The notes under the pieces were generated by a model that saw only the letters and a program-made list of their open reading frames with translations, ran no database searches and was not told the origin of the DNA. Of a DNA stretch of 64,000 nt, positions 35,427 to 43,719 are shown one piece after another. How positions within the stretch are numbered: position 1 is the stretch's first letter; every line of letters begins with the position of its first letter. The stretch spans positions 1 through 64,000 of the forward strand of contig NZ_VULR01000008.1 in assembly GCF_009696605.1 (NCBI RefSeq). The letters are read 5' to 3'. The DNA is from Anaerosalibacter bizertensis. Its GTDB lineage: Bacteria; Bacillota; Clostridia; Tissierellales; Sporanaerobacteraceae. A program made the translations under genes and the position numbers.

Positions 35427-35876
35427 ATGGATGAAATGTATATGAAATTAGCTTTTAAAGAGGCTGAAAAAGCTTTTAATATTCTAGAGGTTCCAGTAGG
35501 AGCTATTGTTGTTCATAATGGCAAAGTTATAGCTACAGGCTATAATATGAGAGAAACAACAAAAGATCCTACAGCTCATGCAGAAATAATTGCAATAAAG
35601 AAAGCAAGTGAATACTTAGGTGGATGGAGGCTTTTAGATTGTACTATGTATGTAACTTTAGAGCCTTGTCCTATGTGTGCAGGAGCTATTTTAAATTCTA
35701 GAATAGACAGATTAGTTATTGGAACTAAAGACTATAAAATGGGTTGTTGTGGTACTGTAGTGGATCTACTCCATAATAATAATTTTAATCATAGTGTAGA
35801 TACAAAATTTGGAGTATTAGATACGGAATGCAGAGAAATTTTAAAAACTTTTTTTAAAAAGTTAAGACAAAAATAG
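35427..35876 (+). CDS. tadA: tRNA-specific adenosine deaminase TadA
   Basis: About 149 residues: MDEMYMKLAFKEAEKAFNILEVPVGAIVVHNGKVIATGYN, the catalytic HAE (His near 51) and the zinc cysteines in EPCPMCAGA (about 81 and 84), then LNSRIDRLVIGTKDYKMGCCGTVVDLL. It deaminates A34 to inosine in tRNA-Arg(ACG). ATG 35427 after a weak GGGTGAAAAAT is chosen; GTG 35418 is an alternative. It lies between tRNA-Arg(CCT) and tRNA-Ser(CGA). Confidence 0.95.
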   Translation: MDEMYMKLAFKEAEKAFNILEVPVGAIVVHNGKVIATGYNMRETTKDPTAHAEIIAIKKASEYLGGWRLLDCTMYVTLEPCPMCAGAILNSRIDRLVIGTKDYKMGCCGTVVDLLHNNNFNHSVDTKFGVLDTECREILKTFFKKLRQK

Positions 35877-35879
35877 TTT

Positions 35880-35969
35880 GGAGAGATGACCGAGAGGTTG
35901 AAGGTGGTGGTCTCGAAAACCATTGTACAGTTTACTGTACCGAGGGTTCGAATCCCTCTCTCTCCGCCA
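35880..35969 (+). tRNA. tRNA-Ser (CGA)
   Basis: Acceptor GGAGAGA/TCTCTCC, anticodon loop CTCGAAA (anticodon CGA), a long variable arm (GTACAGTTTACTGTAC) typical of serine tRNA, T-loop GGTTCGAATCC, encoded CCA. 90 bases, starting 4 bp after the tadA stop. Confidence 0.96.
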
Positions 35970-35982
35970 AAATATATTATTT

Positions 35983-36016
35983 AAAAAGCTCAAACTAATT
36001 TAGTTTGAGCTTTTTA
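35983..36016. terminator. bidirectional terminator
   Basis: AAAAAGCTCAAACTA and TAGTTTGAGCTTTTT with a 3-base loop. It ends the tadA/tRNA-Ser transcript and the convergent DUF2935 gene, whose last codons lie inside it. Confidence 0.88.
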
Positions 36017-36917
36017 ATATTGTTAGATAATAATTAGCTTCTCTAAGCACATGATCAGCTAAAAGAGGTATGATTATAGAGCGAATATTGCAATTTAATA
36101 TGCCTTCTGTAGCTTCAGTTTTGAATTCTTTTATTTGTTCAGTAGCTTCTATACTTTCTTTAGTAACTTCTTCTGGAGAATAATTGCCTTCCAGAGCTTC
36201 TTTAGCTTTTTCAATAAGCTCTTCAAACAATCCAGCAAATTCATTAGCTATATTTATTAAATTTCCTTCAGTAGGATCGAGAAATCCTCTTATGAACATT
36301 GAATGTTCTTCCATTATTTCATTCCAGAAAACTTCTTTATTTAGTATATTGTCATTTAATACACTTTCATCTAAATTTTGTAACTTCATAAGTATATTTA
36401 GATATACCTTTGCTTCTTCAAAAGTATGCTCTAAAAGAAGTGGATAAAGTGTTATAAAAATATTACAATTTAAAGTATCTTTTAATAATTTTTGTTTCAT
36501 ATCAATTAATTTTTCAACTAGCTTTATAGCTTCTATATTTAGATTATAGATTTTTTTATAAAGATCTGGTGAATAACCAGCATTGCACATAGGTTCTAAA
36601 TTCATTTCTACTTCTGTAATTTTTGTATCTATACATATTCCAGTATAAAATTCTGTAAGCATTTCAGCATTCATTGTATATGGAGTTACTAATTGGTTTG
36701 AAGAAATAACCTTTTCACTTACTCTTCTATTACTTAAGTAGGAAATTTCTAATAAAAAGCTTTCAAAATCCTTCTTAAGATCATCAACATCTAATATTAA
36801 TTTACTATTTTTTATTGGTAGTGAAGCTTCAATAAATATAAGATGTTCTTTCATTATTCTTGCAAAAAACAAATTATATTCTAAAGAAAGTTTAGTATAT
36901 TCTTCCTTAGACAGCAA
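36000..36917 (-). CDS. DUF2935 domain protein (hemerythrin-like helical repeats)
   Basis: 305 residues, almost all helical, with two DUF2935 repeats. Each has a recurrent His/Glu pattern: FFARIMKEHLIFIEASL and LLLEHTFEEAKVYLNIL in the first, and IMEEHSMFIRGFLDPTE and LLADHVLREANYYLTIL in the second. The spaced E-H and H-x3-E pairs suggest a di-metal four-helix site, but the metal and function are not established. It has a single-gene transcript with AAGGAGGGATTTTT before the start. Confidence 0.85.
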   Translation of the reverse strand: MLSKEEYTKLSLEYNLFFARIMKEHLIFIEASLPIKNSKLILDVDDLKKDFESFLLEISYLSNRRVSEKVISSNQLVTPYTMNAEMLTEFYTGICIDTKITEVEMNLEPMCNAGYSPDLYKKIYNLNIEAIKLVEKLIDMKQKLLKDTLNCNIFITLYPLLLEHTFEEAKVYLNILMKLQNLDESVLNDNILNKEVFWNEIMEEHSMFIRGFLDPTEGNLINIANEFAGLFEELIEKAKEALEGNYSPEEVTKESIEATEQIKEFKTEATEGILNCNIRSIIIPLLADHVLREANYYLTILKSSN

Positions 36918-37009
36918 AAAAATCCCTCCTTCTAATACATACTAATACATTATATTTATAAAAAGAAAAAAAGGTGACTAAAAAATATTTCGTTATTTCG
37001 TTAATATTT

Positions 37010-37057
37010 AGACAATTCAGAAAATTTCTTGACTTTTATTAAATTTCATACTATGCT
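37010..37057 (+). promoter_or_regulatory. sigma-A promoter with conserved upstream motif, NSS transporter
   Basis: -35 TTGACT (37029-37034), 17-bp spacer, -10 TATGCT (37052-37057). A 29-bp block ending over the -35 (37010-37038) begins AGACAATTCAGAAAATTTC and recurs with 26 of 29 identities at 45585-45613 before the second sigma-54 activator. Part of it, ACAATTCAGAAAATT, matches 12 of 15 positions of the CodY box. Confidence 0.65.
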
Positions 37058-37109
37058 CTTATAAAGAGAATATTAAAAAAATGTAACTTTTATCAAGGGA
37101 GGTAGGAAA

Positions 37110-38486
37110 ATGAATCAAAACTCAAACAAGGTTAAAACAGAAGGGGATGAAAGAGAGAGTTTTAAAACCAGTTTTGGTCTTTTAGCTGCGGCTATAGGCT
37201 CAGCAGTAGGGTTAGGTAATATTTGGAGGTTTCCTTATATTACAGGAATGAATGGTGGAGGAGCATTTATTTTAGTTTATTTAATTTGTGTCGTACTAAT
37301 AGGTATTCCAGTTATGTTAGCTGAGTTTACAGTAGGTAGGGAAGGAAAAAAAGATGCAATTGGTTCTTTTAAAGAACTTTCTCCTAATGGAAAATGGTAT
37401 ATTAGTGGAGTATTAGGGGTTTTAGCTGCATTTATGATACTTTCTTTCTATGGAGTTATAGCAGGATGGTCCTTAGAATATATAGTTAAATCTTTTGGAA
37501 ATCAATTTGCAGGTAGTAGTGCATCTGAAATTGAGACAATGTTTACAGATTTTATAACCAATCCAATAAGACCTATAATTTGGCAGATAATATTTATGTT
37601 GATAACAGGAGCTGTAGTTGCAACAGGAATAGAAAAAGGGATAGAAAGATTTTCAAAGATATTAGTACCATTGTTATTAGTAATAATTATTATATTGGAT
37701 ATTAGAGCTATTACTTTACCAGGAGGAAAAGAAGGATTAGATTTTCTTTTCAAACCAGATTTTTCTAAAATTACTGGAAGTAGTATATTAGATGCATTGG
37801 GGCATTCTTTCTTTTCATTGAGTTTAGGTATGGGAATAATGATCACTTATGGTTCTTATATAGGAAAAGGAGAAAAACTAGGAAAAACAGCTTTAAATAT
37901 AGCTATAGCTGATACTATAATAGCATTATTAGTAGGAATAGCTATATTTCCAGCAGTATTCGCTTTTGGTATTGCTCCCAATAGTGGACCAGGATTAGTA
38001 TTTATAACACTTCCAAACGTTTTTGCTAAGATGCCAGGAGGCTATATATTTTCTATAATGTTCTTTGTATTATTAGCATTGGCAGCTCTTACAAGTACTA
38101 TATCTTTACTAGAAGTAGTAGTTGCTTATGTAATAGAAAGTTTTAAAATGAAGAGGCGAAGTGCTACAATTATATCTATCACTCTAATAACTATATTAGG
38201 AATCTTTGCTTCTCTTTCCAATGGACCATTGTCTGGAGAAGTGTTCTTTGGTCGAAATTTATTTGACTTTTTAGATTATTTAACAGCTAATTATTTCTTA
38301 ACCATTGCAGCTTTAATAACTTGTATATTTGTAGGATGGAAGTTTAATAAGAATAACTTAGAGAATCAATTGACCAATAATGGGACTGTTAGAGTGGGCT
38401 ATATAAATGCTTTTTACTTTTTAGTAAGATTTGTTTCGCCTATTCTTATAGCTATAGTATTTTTAGCAGGAATTGGAATAATATAA
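37110..38486 (+). CDS. sodium:neurotransmitter symporter (NSS/SNF) family transporter
   Basis: 458 residues with about 12 helices. FKTSFGLLAAAIGSAVGLGNIWRFPYITGMNGGGAFILVY is the LeuT/TnaT first helix with unwound GNIWRFP. It takes up amino acids with sodium, and bacterial relatives carry leucine, tryptophan or tyrosine. It probably supplies the amino-acid-degrading enzymes elsewhere in the window. It shares a promoter-proximal motif with the sigma-54 activator at 45714. AGGGAGGTAGGAAA precedes the ATG. Confidence 0.93.
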   Translation: MNQNSNKVKTEGDERESFKTSFGLLAAAIGSAVGLGNIWRFPYITGMNGGGAFILVYLICVVLIGIPVMLAEFTVGREGKKDAIGSFKELSPNGKWYISGVLGVLAAFMILSFYGVIAGWSLEYIVKSFGNQFAGSSASEIETMFTDFITNPIRPIIWQIIFMLITGAVVATGIEKGIERFSKILVPLLLVIIIILDIRAITLPGGKEGLDFLFKPDFSKITGSSILDALGHSFFSLSLGMGIMITYGSYIGKGEKLGKTALNIAIADTIIALLVGIAIFPAVFAFGIAPNSGPGLVFITLPNVFAKMPGGYIFSIMFFVLLALAALTSTISLLEVVVAYVIESFKMKRRSATIISITLITILGIFASLSNGPLSGEVFFGRNLFDFLDYLTANYFLTIAALITCIFVGWKFNKNNLENQLTNNGTVRVGYINAFYFLVRFVSPILIAIVFLAGIGII

Positions 38487-38494
38487 TGTATGAT

Positions 38495-38533
38495 AAAAAA
38501 TATAGGATATAGTCTATATCCTATATTTTTTTA
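38495..38533. terminator. bidirectional terminator
   Basis: AAAAAATATAGGATATAG and its complement, with T-tract TTTTTTT. It lies between the transporter (+) and the convergent membrane-protein gene (-), whose stop is in the stem. Confidence 0.85.
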
Positions 38534-39017
38534 ATTTATGTATATATAAGGTTAGGAAATAATCGAATAATAAAAAAACAGGCTGAATGAATATTATTAG
38601 CTTTTTAATAGATATATTTCCATTTATAGGATTTGCAATAAATAATCCATATAATTTATAAAGTACAAAAGCTGCAATATTAAAATATATAAGTTTTAAA
38701 ATAATCTCTATAAATAAATTATCAATTTTCTCTATAAAATTCTTTATTATGCCATAGGGACCAAAAAATAAGATATAAGATAGAACATTTCCTCTCATCC
38801 CTAGTAGTAATAATGATAAAACAGAAGAAGCAATATATATATATAAACTATTTTTAACATTAGTAAGTATTAGTCCAATAGGAATAATCAATGTAGAAAA
38901 AAAGAGGAATAACAATTTATTATAAGGTACAATAGTACTTAAATAAATAAATATTACAGATAGTGCTGTAAGAAGTCCCCCATAAGCTACAGCTTTACTT
39001 TTATTATTTAAATACAT
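38514..39017 (-). CDS. small multi-pass membrane protein, unknown
   Basis: About 167 residues with five or six hydrophobic segments: [69 protein letters not shown]. The pattern resembles small ECF-S-like or DUF2232-like proteins, but I cannot name the family. ATG 39017 after GGAGGAGATTTCATATC is preferred to the more upstream ATG 39041. It overlaps the end of the J-domain gene by 10 bp, so translation is coupled. Confidence 0.65.
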   Translation of the reverse strand: MYLNNKSKAVAYGGLLTALSVIFIYLSTIVPYNKLLFLFFSTLIIPIGLILTNVKNSLYIYIASSVLSLLLLGMRGNVLSYILFFGPYGIIKNFIEKIDNLFIEIILKLIYFNIAAFVLYKLYGLFIANPINGNISIKKLIIFIQPVFLLFDYFLTLYIHKLKKYRI

Positions 39018-39565
39018 GATATGAAATCTCCTCCCATACATTCACAAAGACAATCTAAACAATAGAGGGTTGCACAAATATTACATATATTATGATCGCT
39101 TTCTTTCCTATATGGTTCTCTATAATGATCGTTTTGTCTAAATAAAGAATTGAAGGCTCTATTATATTCCCTATTTCCAGGCTCCATATTGCAAGCTGTT
39201 TCTAAATTGCTATAAGCTGCATCATACCATCCTCTACTTTTATTTACCATTCCCATTAAAAAGTACCATTCTGCTGTTTTTCTGTTTATCATATTTAATT
39301 TTCTTTCAGCTTCACCTAAATTTCCATTTTGAATATCTATCCTTATAGAATGCAAGAGATCTTTGTCTGAATAACTATTTTTATTATTCATAAGGAAATT
39401 ATAGGCCTCGTTTATTTCTTTTAGCTTTTCTTCTGCTAATTCTTTTAAAGGATTGTCTATATACTTATCAGGATGATATTTTTTAACAAGCTCTTTATAA
39501 GCTTTTTTTATTTCTGCTTCTGAGGCATTTTTATTTATGCCTAATACTTCATAAGGATTTTTCAT
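39008..39565 (-). CDS. J-domain protein with Cys-rich tail
   Basis: About 185 residues. The J domain [40 protein letters not shown] (HPD present) would stimulate an Hsp70. A helical, tetratricopeptide-like middle follows ([46 protein letters not shown]), then a cysteine-rich end [26 protein letters not shown]. The tail has six cysteines and may bind metal. ATG 39565 after GAGGAGG is preferred to 39589. It overlaps the DUF5685 stop by 17 bp; the three genes form a tight minus-strand operon. Confidence 0.85.
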   Translation of the reverse strand: MKNPYEVLGINKNASEAEIKKAYKELVKKYHPDKYIDNPLKELAEEKLKEINEAYNFLMNNKNSYSDKDLLHSIRIDIQNGNLGEAERKLNMINRKTAEWYFLMGMVNKSRGWYDAAYSNLETACNMEPGNREYNRAFNSLFRQNDHYREPYRKESDHNICNICATLYCLDCLCECMGGDFISCI

Positions 39566-40433
39566 TTGTTTTCCTCCTCTTAGTTTCAAATACTTTGTCC
39601 ATTTTTTCTAAAAGACCAAAATTAAAAATATTAAATAGTATATCTTTATTTTTTACTATAGGTAATGACTCCAAAGCTATACTACATTCCCTAGCATAGG
39701 AAGTTAGGATGAAGTTTAATCTATTTTCTATACTTACTACAAAATCATCATAGGGCATATTGTCCTTGTTTAGAATTAAATCGATTCCATTGAATTCATT
39801 ACGTTTTAAATCCTTTTCTAAATCATCGAAGGCATCTATTATATAGATCCACTTTCCTAAATTATATCCTAAATGGTATAAAGCATCTTCATATTCTTTA
39901 TTATTTAGGTAGGCCATTATAGTATAAGCAGTTAGTTCTCCAAAAGGGTGGCTTAACTCATCTAAACTATTTATATTTTTATTTTTTTCAAGATAATAAA
40001 GTTTATCTAATTTTTCTACTATATTTTCTTCAGTATTTTGAAAATTATTAGGTATCTTATTTAAATAAGGTTTAAGTATAGATGAGAAAATTTTACTTTT
40101 CAAAGTATTATCATCTGTTACATCATCTAAAACCTTGTGATAAGCTAAAATAATATTTAAAGTAGAAGCATATTTTAAAGGTTCGTTATCTATTAAAAAT
40201 ACTCTTTTCTTTACAGGATGAAGTATACAGTTTTTTTTAATATATTTTTCTTTATCTTTACTAAAAGCGTCTAAAAAGATAGCTAAAAAGGTTGTATCAT
40301 AATTCAATGTAATTCTAGGAAGATTGCCAAAATCATATTTTATATTTCGACAAAGTCCACAATAATAAGCTTTTATCTTTTCATAATCCTTTATTTTTAA
40401 TTCCATTTTACAGGGAGTAATATATCCAAACAT
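39549..40433 (-). CDS. DUF5685 family protein, isoprenoid-synthase-like pattern
   Basis: 294 residues. It begins [46 protein letters not shown] with Cys residues near 8, 25 and 28, and has two Asp-rich patches: [11 protein letters not shown] (about residues 103-113) and [19 protein letters not shown] (about 200-218). Their spacing recalls the two metal motifs of squalene/phytoene-synthase-like enzymes, which suggests an all-helical isoprenoid-synthase fold. That is my inference; the family has no agreed function. It is the first gene of an operon with the J-domain protein and a membrane protein. GAGGAGAATCTT precedes the ATG. Confidence 0.8.
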   Translation of the reverse strand: MFGYITPCKMELKIKDYEKIKAYYCGLCRNIKYDFGNLPRITLNYDTTFLAIFLDAFSKDKEKYIKKNCILHPVKKRVFLIDNEPLKYASTLNIILAYHKVLDDVTDDNTLKSKIFSSILKPYLNKIPNNFQNTEENIVEKLDKLYYLEKNKNINSLDELSHPFGELTAYTIMAYLNNKEYEDALYHLGYNLGKWIYIIDAFDDLEKDLKRNEFNGIDLILNKDNMPYDDFVVSIENRLNFILTSYARECSIALESLPIVKNKDILFNIFNFGLLEKMDKVFETKRRKTNEKSL

Positions 40434-40511
40434 AAGATTCTCCTCAAATTAATTTTTGTTTATAGTATATTATATCAAAAATTTTCTCCAAATTAGATGT
40501 AAACAAATTAT

Positions 40512-40540
40512 TTGACTGAAAAAAAAATAAGATATATAAT
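40512..40540 (+). promoter_or_regulatory. cobT operon sigma-A promoter
   Basis: -35 TTGACT (40512-40517), 17-bp spacer, -10 TATAAT (40535-40540). Confidence 0.75.
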
Positions 40541-40547
40541 TAATTTA

Positions 40548-40700
40548 TAAAAAATAAGGGAAAGTGGTGAAAATCCACTGCAGCCCCCGCTACTGTAAAC
40601 GGTAACAAACCGTAAGCCAGATTACCTTAACAAATGGTAAAACTTCGGAGGGAAGTTTTATACATTTTATTCAATTCTACCTCCATAGGTAGTTTTTTTA
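40548..40700 (+). promoter_or_regulatory. cobalamin riboswitch with terminator
   Basis: The AdoCbl-riboswitch core is present: AAGGGAAAGTGGTGAAAATC, then CCACTGCAGCCCCCGCTACTG, then CTTCGGAGGGAAG. It is followed by a terminator hairpin CTACCT-CCAT-AGGTAG with TTTTTTT (40677-40699). High cobalamin should end transcription before cobT. It controls cobT-cobU-cobS-phosphatase. Confidence 0.92.
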
Positions 40701-40732
40701 TTTTTAAATACAAAAAAAGGAAGGGATTTTCC

Positions 40733-41800
40733 ATGAAGCTGTTGAAAGAAACGCTAGAGGCTATAAAGCCAGTAGATGAAGAGGCAAAAAAGAAAGCCAA
40801 AGAAAGAATGGACAATTTAACAAAACCTATAGGAAGTTTAGGCATTTTAGAAGAGATAGCTATAAAAATGGCAGGAATAACAGGAAAAGTACATAATAAA
40901 ATGGAAAAAAGAAGTACAGTAGTTATGTGTGCTGACAACGGGGTAGTAGAAGAAGGTGTAAGTGCTTGTCCTCAATGGTTTACAAAAATACTTACTGAAA
41001 ATCTTACAAAAGGTTATACAGGAGTATCTGTTCTTTCAGAGTTTACAAACTCAGATGTAACTACTGTAGATATTGGTGTAAATACAGATATAGATAATCC
41101 TAAAGTTCTTAATAAGAAGGTAGCCTATGGAACTAAAAATATGGCAAAGGGACCAAGTATGACCCGTGAAGAGGCTATAAAAGCTATAGAAGTAGGAATA
41201 GAAGTAGCAGATAAACTTTATAGTGAAGGATATGATATATTAGGAACAGGAGAAATGGGCATAGGAAATACTACTACTAGTGCAGCAGTGTTAAGTGTGT
41301 TTTCAGGACTAAGTCCAGATATAAGTTGCGGTAAAGGGTCTGGTCTTACAGATGAACAATATGAAGAAAAGAAAAATACTGTTAAAAAAGCTATAGAAAT
41401 AAATAAACCTGATAAAAATGATCCTTTAGATGTTATATCAAAGGTAGGTGGCTTTGATATAGCTGGAATGTGCGGATGTTTCCTTTCAGCAGCAAAAAAT
41501 AGAAAACCAATAGTTATAGATGGATTTATTTCTTCAGCAGCAGCATTATGTGCAGTTATGTTTAATCCACTAGTAAAAGACTATTTGTTCCCATCCCATC
41601 TTTCAAAAGAGCCAGGGGCTATGTATATGATGGAAGAAATAGGCCTTAAACCAATGCTAAATCTTGAAATGAGACTTGGGGAAGGCTCAGGTTGCCCATT
41701 AGCATTTCAAGTTATAGATTCAGCTCTTTATATTATGGACAATTTAGCTACTTTTGAACAATCAACTCTTGATAGAGATAAATTAATAGACATTAGGTGA
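40733..41800 (+). CDS. cobT: nicotinate-nucleotide--dimethylbenzimidazole phosphoribosyltransferase
   Basis: 355 residues: RMDNLTKPIGSLGILEEIAIKMAG, VVMCADNGVVEEGVSACPQWFTK, GEMGIGNTTTSAAVLSVF and the end EPGAMYMMEEIGLKPMLNLEMRLGEGSG with the catalytic Glu. It activates the lower-ligand base to alpha-ribazole-5'-phosphate. The start is ATG 40733; earlier in-frame codons lie within the riboswitch. It is first gene of the cobalamin salvage operon. Confidence 0.96.
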   Translation: MKLLKETLEAIKPVDEEAKKKAKERMDNLTKPIGSLGILEEIAIKMAGITGKVHNKMEKRSTVVMCADNGVVEEGVSACPQWFTKILTENLTKGYTGVSVLSEFTNSDVTTVDIGVNTDIDNPKVLNKKVAYGTKNMAKGPSMTREEAIKAIEVGIEVADKLYSEGYDILGTGEMGIGNTTTSAAVLSVFSGLSPDISCGKGSGLTDEQYEEKKNTVKKAIEINKPDKNDPLDVISKVGGFDIAGMCGCFLSAAKNRKPIVIDGFISSAAALCAVMFNPLVKDYLFPSHLSKEPGAMYMMEEIGLKPMLNLEMRLGEGSGCPLAFQVIDSALYIMDNLATFEQSTLDRDKLIDIR

Positions 41801-41804
41801 TAAA

Positions 41805-42341
41805 ATGATTATACTTGTGACAGGTGGAGCAAGGAGCGGAAAAAGCTCCTTTGCTGAAAAACAATATGAAAATAAAAGAGATGTAGTATATATAGCTACA
41901 TCTAAAGTAATGGATAAAGAAATGGAAGATAGGGTTTTGATGCATCAAAAGTCTAGGCCTAGTTGTTGGAGAACTTTTGAAGGTAATTATAATTTAGATA
42001 AAGCGGTAGGAAGAGAAGAAAATTATCTACTGGATTGTATAACAGTCCTTACTTCAAATATAATGTATGATTTAACCAAAGATGAAGAGAGAATATCAAT
42101 AGAGCTTCAAAAAAAGGTAGAAGATACAGTTGTGGACGAATTAAATAAACTTATATCTGAAGTAAAAGAAAAAAATTACAATCTTGTATTGGTTACTAAT
42201 GAGATAGGTTCTTCATTGGTACCAGAAAGCCATATAGGAAGGGTTTTTAGGGATATTCAAGGAAGAGTAAATCAAAGGATAGCTTCTGTATCTGATGAAG
42301 TCTATTTGGTATGTTGTGGCATGCCAGTGAAAATAAAATGA
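41805..42341 (+). CDS. cobU: adenosylcobinamide kinase / cobinamide-phosphate guanylyltransferase
   Basis: 178 residues with P-loop GGARSGKSSFAEK near the start, VYIATSKVMDKEMEDRV and VLVTNEIGSSLVPESHIGRVFRDIQGRVNQ. It makes adenosyl-GDP-cobinamide. Starts 4 bp after cobT, stop overlaps the cobS start. Confidence 0.96.
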   Translation: MIILVTGGARSGKSSFAEKQYENKRDVVYIATSKVMDKEMEDRVLMHQKSRPSCWRTFEGNYNLDKAVGREENYLLDCITVLTSNIMYDLTKDEERISIELQKKVEDTVVDELNKLISEVKEKNYNLVLVTNEIGSSLVPESHIGRVFRDIQGRVNQRIASVSDEVYLVCCGMPVKIK

Positions 42342-43075
42342 TTAAGGGACTGATACTGGCTATCCAATTTCTATCTAGAATACCTATAAATATAGCTGTA
42401 GATTTTAATGAAGAAAACTTAAGAAAGAGCACTTTCTTCTATCCTATTACAGGGATGATTATAGGAGGAATTGCAGGACTTTTCTACTATGTTTTTTCCT
42501 ATATAAATAAAGATATAGCTTCATTTATAGCTGTACTAAGTATCATAATAACAACAGGGGGACTCCATTTAGATGGAATAGGGGATACATTTGATGGATT
42601 TTATTCTGCTAGAGATAGGGAGAGAATACTTGAGATAATGAAGGATAGTAGAGCAGGAACCTATGGTGTAGTAGCCATAATACTCGATATACTATTTAAA
42701 TATATTCTCATATCAAATATAGAGGGAAATATTCCGCTATACTTAGCATTTTCTTGTGCCAATGCTAGATTTATGGCAGTATTACTTATGTCCTTTGCTA
42801 AAATTGCTAGGCCAGGGGGTTTAGGAGATATGCTAGCCAGTAGCAATCCAAGAAAATATGCTATAGCAGGAGGAATACTTTATGGTATAATTGTTTTTCT
42901 TGTAAACCCAATGTTTTTAATACCATTGGGAGTATCTATGGTATGGGCATTTTTAGTGACTTTAAAGACATATAAGACCATTGGAGGGTTTACAGGGGAT
43001 GTTTACGGTGCAACTATTGAAACAACGGAGATAGTATCTCTTATAGCCTTTGCAGGGGCGTTAAAATGGATATAA
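42338..43075 (+). CDS. cobS: cobalamin synthase (adenosylcobinamide-GDP ribazoletransferase)
   Basis: 245 residues, about six helices: LILAIQFLSRIPI, FFYPITGMIIGG, the catalytic loop GGLHLDGIGDTFDGFYSARDRERILEIMKDSRAGTYG, and IGGFTGDVYGATIE. A membrane enzyme joining adenosyl-GDP-cobinamide and alpha-ribazole(-phosphate). The start overlaps the cobU stop (ATGA). Confidence 0.96.
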   Translation: MIKGLILAIQFLSRIPINIAVDFNEENLRKSTFFYPITGMIIGGIAGLFYYVFSYINKDIASFIAVLSIIITTGGLHLDGIGDTFDGFYSARDRERILEIMKDSRAGTYGVVAIILDILFKYILISNIEGNIPLYLAFSCANARFMAVLLMSFAKIARPGGLGDMLASSNPRKYAIAGGILYGIIVFLVNPMFLIPLGVSMVWAFLVTLKTYKTIGGFTGDVYGATIETTEIVSLIAFAGALKWI

Positions 43076-43635
43076 TATTTGTTAGACATGGTGAAACACG
43101 AGAGAACAAGAAAGGTGTTTATGGAAGTTTAGATACATCATTATCTCAAGTAGGTAAAAAACAAATACTTGAAACAAAAAAGCAAATAGAAAAACTTTCC
43201 TTTGAAAATATCTATATAAGTCCTCTTAAGAGAACTGTAGAAACAGCAGAAATATTAGGAGTAGAAGGAAATTTTGATGAAAGAATTAAAGAAATAAACT
43301 TTGGCTTATTTCAAGGTAAAACCTATGAAGAGATTAAAAAATTATATCCAGAAGAAACAGCTTATTGGACAAAAGATTATATAAACTATAAAATGCCTGA
43401 AGGTGAAAGCTTACTAGACCTATATAATAGGACAGTAGATTTTTTAAACGATAGGATTGAAGAAGACAAAGATGCATTGGTAGTTACCCATGAAGGCGTT
43501 ATAATATGTGCACTATGCTGGATATTTGATAATGTTGAACATTTCTATAGATTTAAAGTTAAAAATGGAGGCATAACTGTTATTGCAGTAGAAAATAATT
43601 ACAAATATATAAAAGGAATTAATAATATGTTTTAA
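43066..43635 (+). CDS. histidine phosphatase, alpha-ribazole phosphatase type
   Basis: 189 residues. FVRHGETRENKKGVYGS carries the catalytic His and RHG motif, then LSQVGKKQI, SPLKRTVETAEIL and VTHEGVIICAL with the second His. In this operon it is most likely the CobC enzyme removing phosphate from alpha-ribazole phosphate. The substrate comes from context; the fold is certain. It overlaps the cobS end by 10 bp. Confidence 0.88.
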   Translation: MDIIFVRHGETRENKKGVYGSLDTSLSQVGKKQILETKKQIEKLSFENIYISPLKRTVETAEILGVEGNFDERIKEINFGLFQGKTYEEIKKLYPEETAYWTKDYINYKMPEGESLLDLYNRTVDFLNDRIEEDKDALVVTHEGVIICALCWIFDNVEHFYRFKVKNGGITVIAVENNYKYIKGINNMF

Positions 43636-43660
43636 GCACAGATTATTCTGTGCTTTTTTT
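43634..43660 (+). terminator. cobalamin operon terminator
   Basis: AAGCACAGA-TTAT-TCTGTGCTT then TTTTT. Confidence 0.9.
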
Positions 43661-43719
43661 AAAACTATATATAATATTAGTGATATAATAGTTATAGCTA
43701 TTTGAAAGGAGATGTATCT

